A stretch of DNA of 49,153 nt, taken from IMG/VR virus record IMGVR_UViG_3300025030_000158, positions 1 to 49,153 of that record, one strand, 5' to 3'. Below, in pieces: positions 47,584 through 49,153 of this stretch (position 1 is its first letter; every line of letters begins with the position of its first letter). The notes beneath the pieces are model-generated. The model did no database searches and had not been told where the DNA came from. It was given only the letters and a program-made list of their open reading frames with translations. The position numbers and the translations under genes are program-made. Source of the DNA: a virus.

Positions 47584-49153
47584 ATGAAAAAATGGATTGC
47601 CTTAATGGTATTGTTGGCGGCTTCGAGTGCTTTTGCTGCCCCCCCGTCGCCGCCGTTACCTCCAAAGATTACAGCGGCTCAGGTTGCATCTCCAAGCGGT
47701 GATACATCGTGGGTTATCGTGAACCCGGATGCGATCTACGATATAGCGGCAGCGGTTGCCGGGGAAGGTTCGATTGAAGTCCAGAACGAAGCCTTCAGCG
47801 TAGGCAACGCCTCCGGTGACGCGACCCACGCACCGTCTCAAGACTCTATGCACGATTGGGCAATCCAGTTCGATACTGACTTGGACGGTGACGTAGACGT
47901 AATTGACGCTACGGTATGGGCGACCAAGCAGGACGCCTCTACTGCCGCAACCGATACGGAGGTTTCAACGGCTGTTTCGGATCACGCGGCTTTAGCCGAC
48001 CCGCACACCGGATACTTGCTTGAATCTCTTTTTAATGCCCATACTGTTGTTTACGCCACGACAGACAACACGCCGGCAGCTTTGACGGTTGACGAACAAC
48101 GGGTGGTTGGAAGGGCGACGGGAGGTAATATCTCAGCCCTTACCTTGGGCAATGCCGCTACCAACGTGGCCCAATGGCCAGCCGATCCCGCAGCGCATAC
48201 CCTGTTTGGATTCGACAATACCGGAAACATTTACCGACCGATTACGATAGGGACAGGTCTTTCCTACGACCAAGCCTCGAATACTATCACGGCTACTGGC
48301 TCGGCTCTCTCGGACCTTGACGACCTGCCAGGTGACTCGGTTGACGATAACCTGATTGACGCCGCGCTTTTAGCAAGCATCACAGCCACGCAGCTTGACC
48401 CTGTTTTGACCTTTGCAGACGGCGACCTGATTGACCTATCTGGAATCACGCACACAGGAGACGCCGACGAAGGGCTTGCGCTTCCCGCCTGGGCAAATGT
48501 CGTACCAACAAGCAACAAGAAGTTTCTCGCCGCTGACGGCAGCAACCTTAAACTATATAATGGTGGATGGGTGACTATCGGGGCTACAGCCGCACCGACC
48601 GACGCGCAATATCTCACCTTGGCCCTTGACGCTACGCTATCGGCTGAACGTGTTCTGACCGCTGGATCAGACGGTATAGACTTCACCGACGCAGGCGCAA
48701 ATGGTGCTCTTACTATCACGGTGGATGCTACCGAAATCGGTACAGAGACATGGGGCGCTGGTGCTGGCATTACTTGGACGTTTGACGCTTCGGCGGGTAC
48801 TGACCCAACAATAGCTTTCGGGAACGGTTCTATCACGGCCTCTGTCCTAACAGTGACAGGTGCTTTGACGGCTAACGGTGGAGTTACCCTACAAACCACC
48901 GACCACCTTACCCTTGGGACATCTCAATGGGATAACGGAGCCGATAAGATTGATGGTGAGCAGATCGCGGACGACACCATTGACGACGATTCTATTGACT
49001 TCTCAGACGTGACCCTTGCCGACTTCGTAACCCCGACAACTCAATACAACGTCCTTGCGACGGCAGACGGGACCACATGGAGCACGGTTGATTTAGATGC
49101 AAATTATCTGCCAGCAACCACGATGTATTCGGGCGGGTCTGGATATGGCGGGG
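47584..49153 (+). CDS. Second fibre-like protein with signal peptide (3' end outside the window)
   Basis: The frame is open from ATG 47584 to the end of the window, 523 codons. Residues 1-18 form a signal peptide (MKKWIALMVLLAASSAFA), then a proline stretch. Near residue 105 lies DTDLDGDVDVIDATVWATK, a dockerin-like calcium-binding loop. The rest is fibre-like: Ala/Thr/Asp/Gly-rich with repeated TGSALSDLDDLPGDS, LTLALDATLSAERVLTAGSD and ITVDATEIGTETWGAG patterns that fit long beta-solenoid or triple-stranded fibre shafts. It begins a new transcript after the terminator, like the fibre gene at 33380. It probably binds the host surface. Confidence 0.75.
   Translation, partial: MKKWIALMVLLAASSAFAAPPSPPLPPKITAAQVASPSGDTSWVIVNPDAIYDIAAAVAGEGSIEVQNEAFSVGNASGDATHAPSQDSMHDWAIQFDTDLDGDVDVIDATVWATKQDASTAATDTEVSTAVSDHAALADPHTGYLLESLFNAHTVVYATTDNTPAALTVDEQRVVGRATGGNISALTLGNAATNVAQWPADPAAHTLFGFDNTGNIYRPITIGTGLSYDQASNTITATGSALSDLDDLPGDSVDDNLIDAALLASITATQLDPVLTFADGDLIDLSGITHTGDADEGLALPAWANVVPTSNKKFLAADGSNLKLYNGGWVTIGATAAPTDAQYLTLALDATLSAERVLTAGSDGIDFTDAGANGALTITVDATEIGTETWGAGAGITWTFDASAGTDPTIAFGNGSITASVLTVTGALTANGGVTLQTTDHLTLGTSQWDNGADKIDGEQIADDTIDDDSIDFSDVTLADFVTPTTQYNVLATADGTTWSTVDLDANYLPATTMYSGGSGYGG

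Noticed and set aside
48264-48899. Leftward open frame opposite the second fibre gene
   Set aside because: The rightward fibre frame is continuous from a good start and signal peptide to the window end; the opposite frame is its shadow.

Overview
This window is a 49 kb piece of a tailed-phage (Caudoviricetes) genome. It is read mostly left to right, with genes tightly packed and often joined by ATGA stop/start overlaps. The virion genes look like those of a short-tailed (podovirus-like) phage: a terminase pair, a large portal, a scaffold-like protein, a P22/N4-type coat protein, a gp10-like stabilisation protein, fibre-like proteins, and a row of small head/ejection genes ending in a 2835-residue polyvalent protein. 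I see no tape measure, tail tube or sheath. A Gram-negative host is inferred from lipoprotein signals, Sec signals and two LPS-type (GT9) glycosyltransferases. The genus of host cannot be read from the sequence. Both ends are open: a gene runs in from the left (1-275) and a fibre-like gene runs out to the right (47584-49153). No integrase, endolysin, holin, DNA polymerase or tRNA is visible, so lysis functions and life style are not settled here.

Region 1 (1-9937): early genes, many coding proteins under 100 residues and rich in Cys pairs. The recognisable core is a recombination and nuclease set: a YqaJ-type exonuclease, the coiled-coil protein that usually accompanies it, a NinB protein and an HNH nuclease. 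Region 2 (9938-17151): a promoter and leader hairpin, then a replication set (DUF4373-type protein, free-standing HNH endonuclease, SF2 helicase, zinc/Toprim primase), then a VRR-NUC nuclease, an ASCH-like protein, a three-zinc-module protein with a ribbon-helix-helix end, and a conserved phage protein. It ends at a two-way terminator. Region 3 (17164-18220): a leftward operon of four small genes, one with a MerR/excisionase-type helix-turn-helix, facing a rightward promoter at 18334-18362.

Region 4 (18478-38581): packaging, head and neck genes. Inserted in the head operon are a methyltransferase-GT9 fusion and a second GT9 protein. Inserted on the opposite strand after the first fibre gene is a ribbon-helix-helix/lipoprotein fusion with its own promoter and tandem direct repeats. 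Region 5 (38582-47089): one giant gene with a GNAT-like domain, two zincin motifs, two ADP-ribosyltransferase-like modules and an LPD38-like C-terminus, joined by linkers that repeat exactly at DNA level. Region 6: a small virion gene, a terminator nearly matching the one before the scaffold gene, and a second signal-peptide-bearing fibre.

No gap without a gene exceeds 300 bases. The longest (18221-18477, 257 bases) holds divergent promoters and a strong hairpin. Several structural genes (25678, 26699, 28841, 30329) have a short hairpin of unrelated sequence ending only 1-3 bases before the ribosome binding site.
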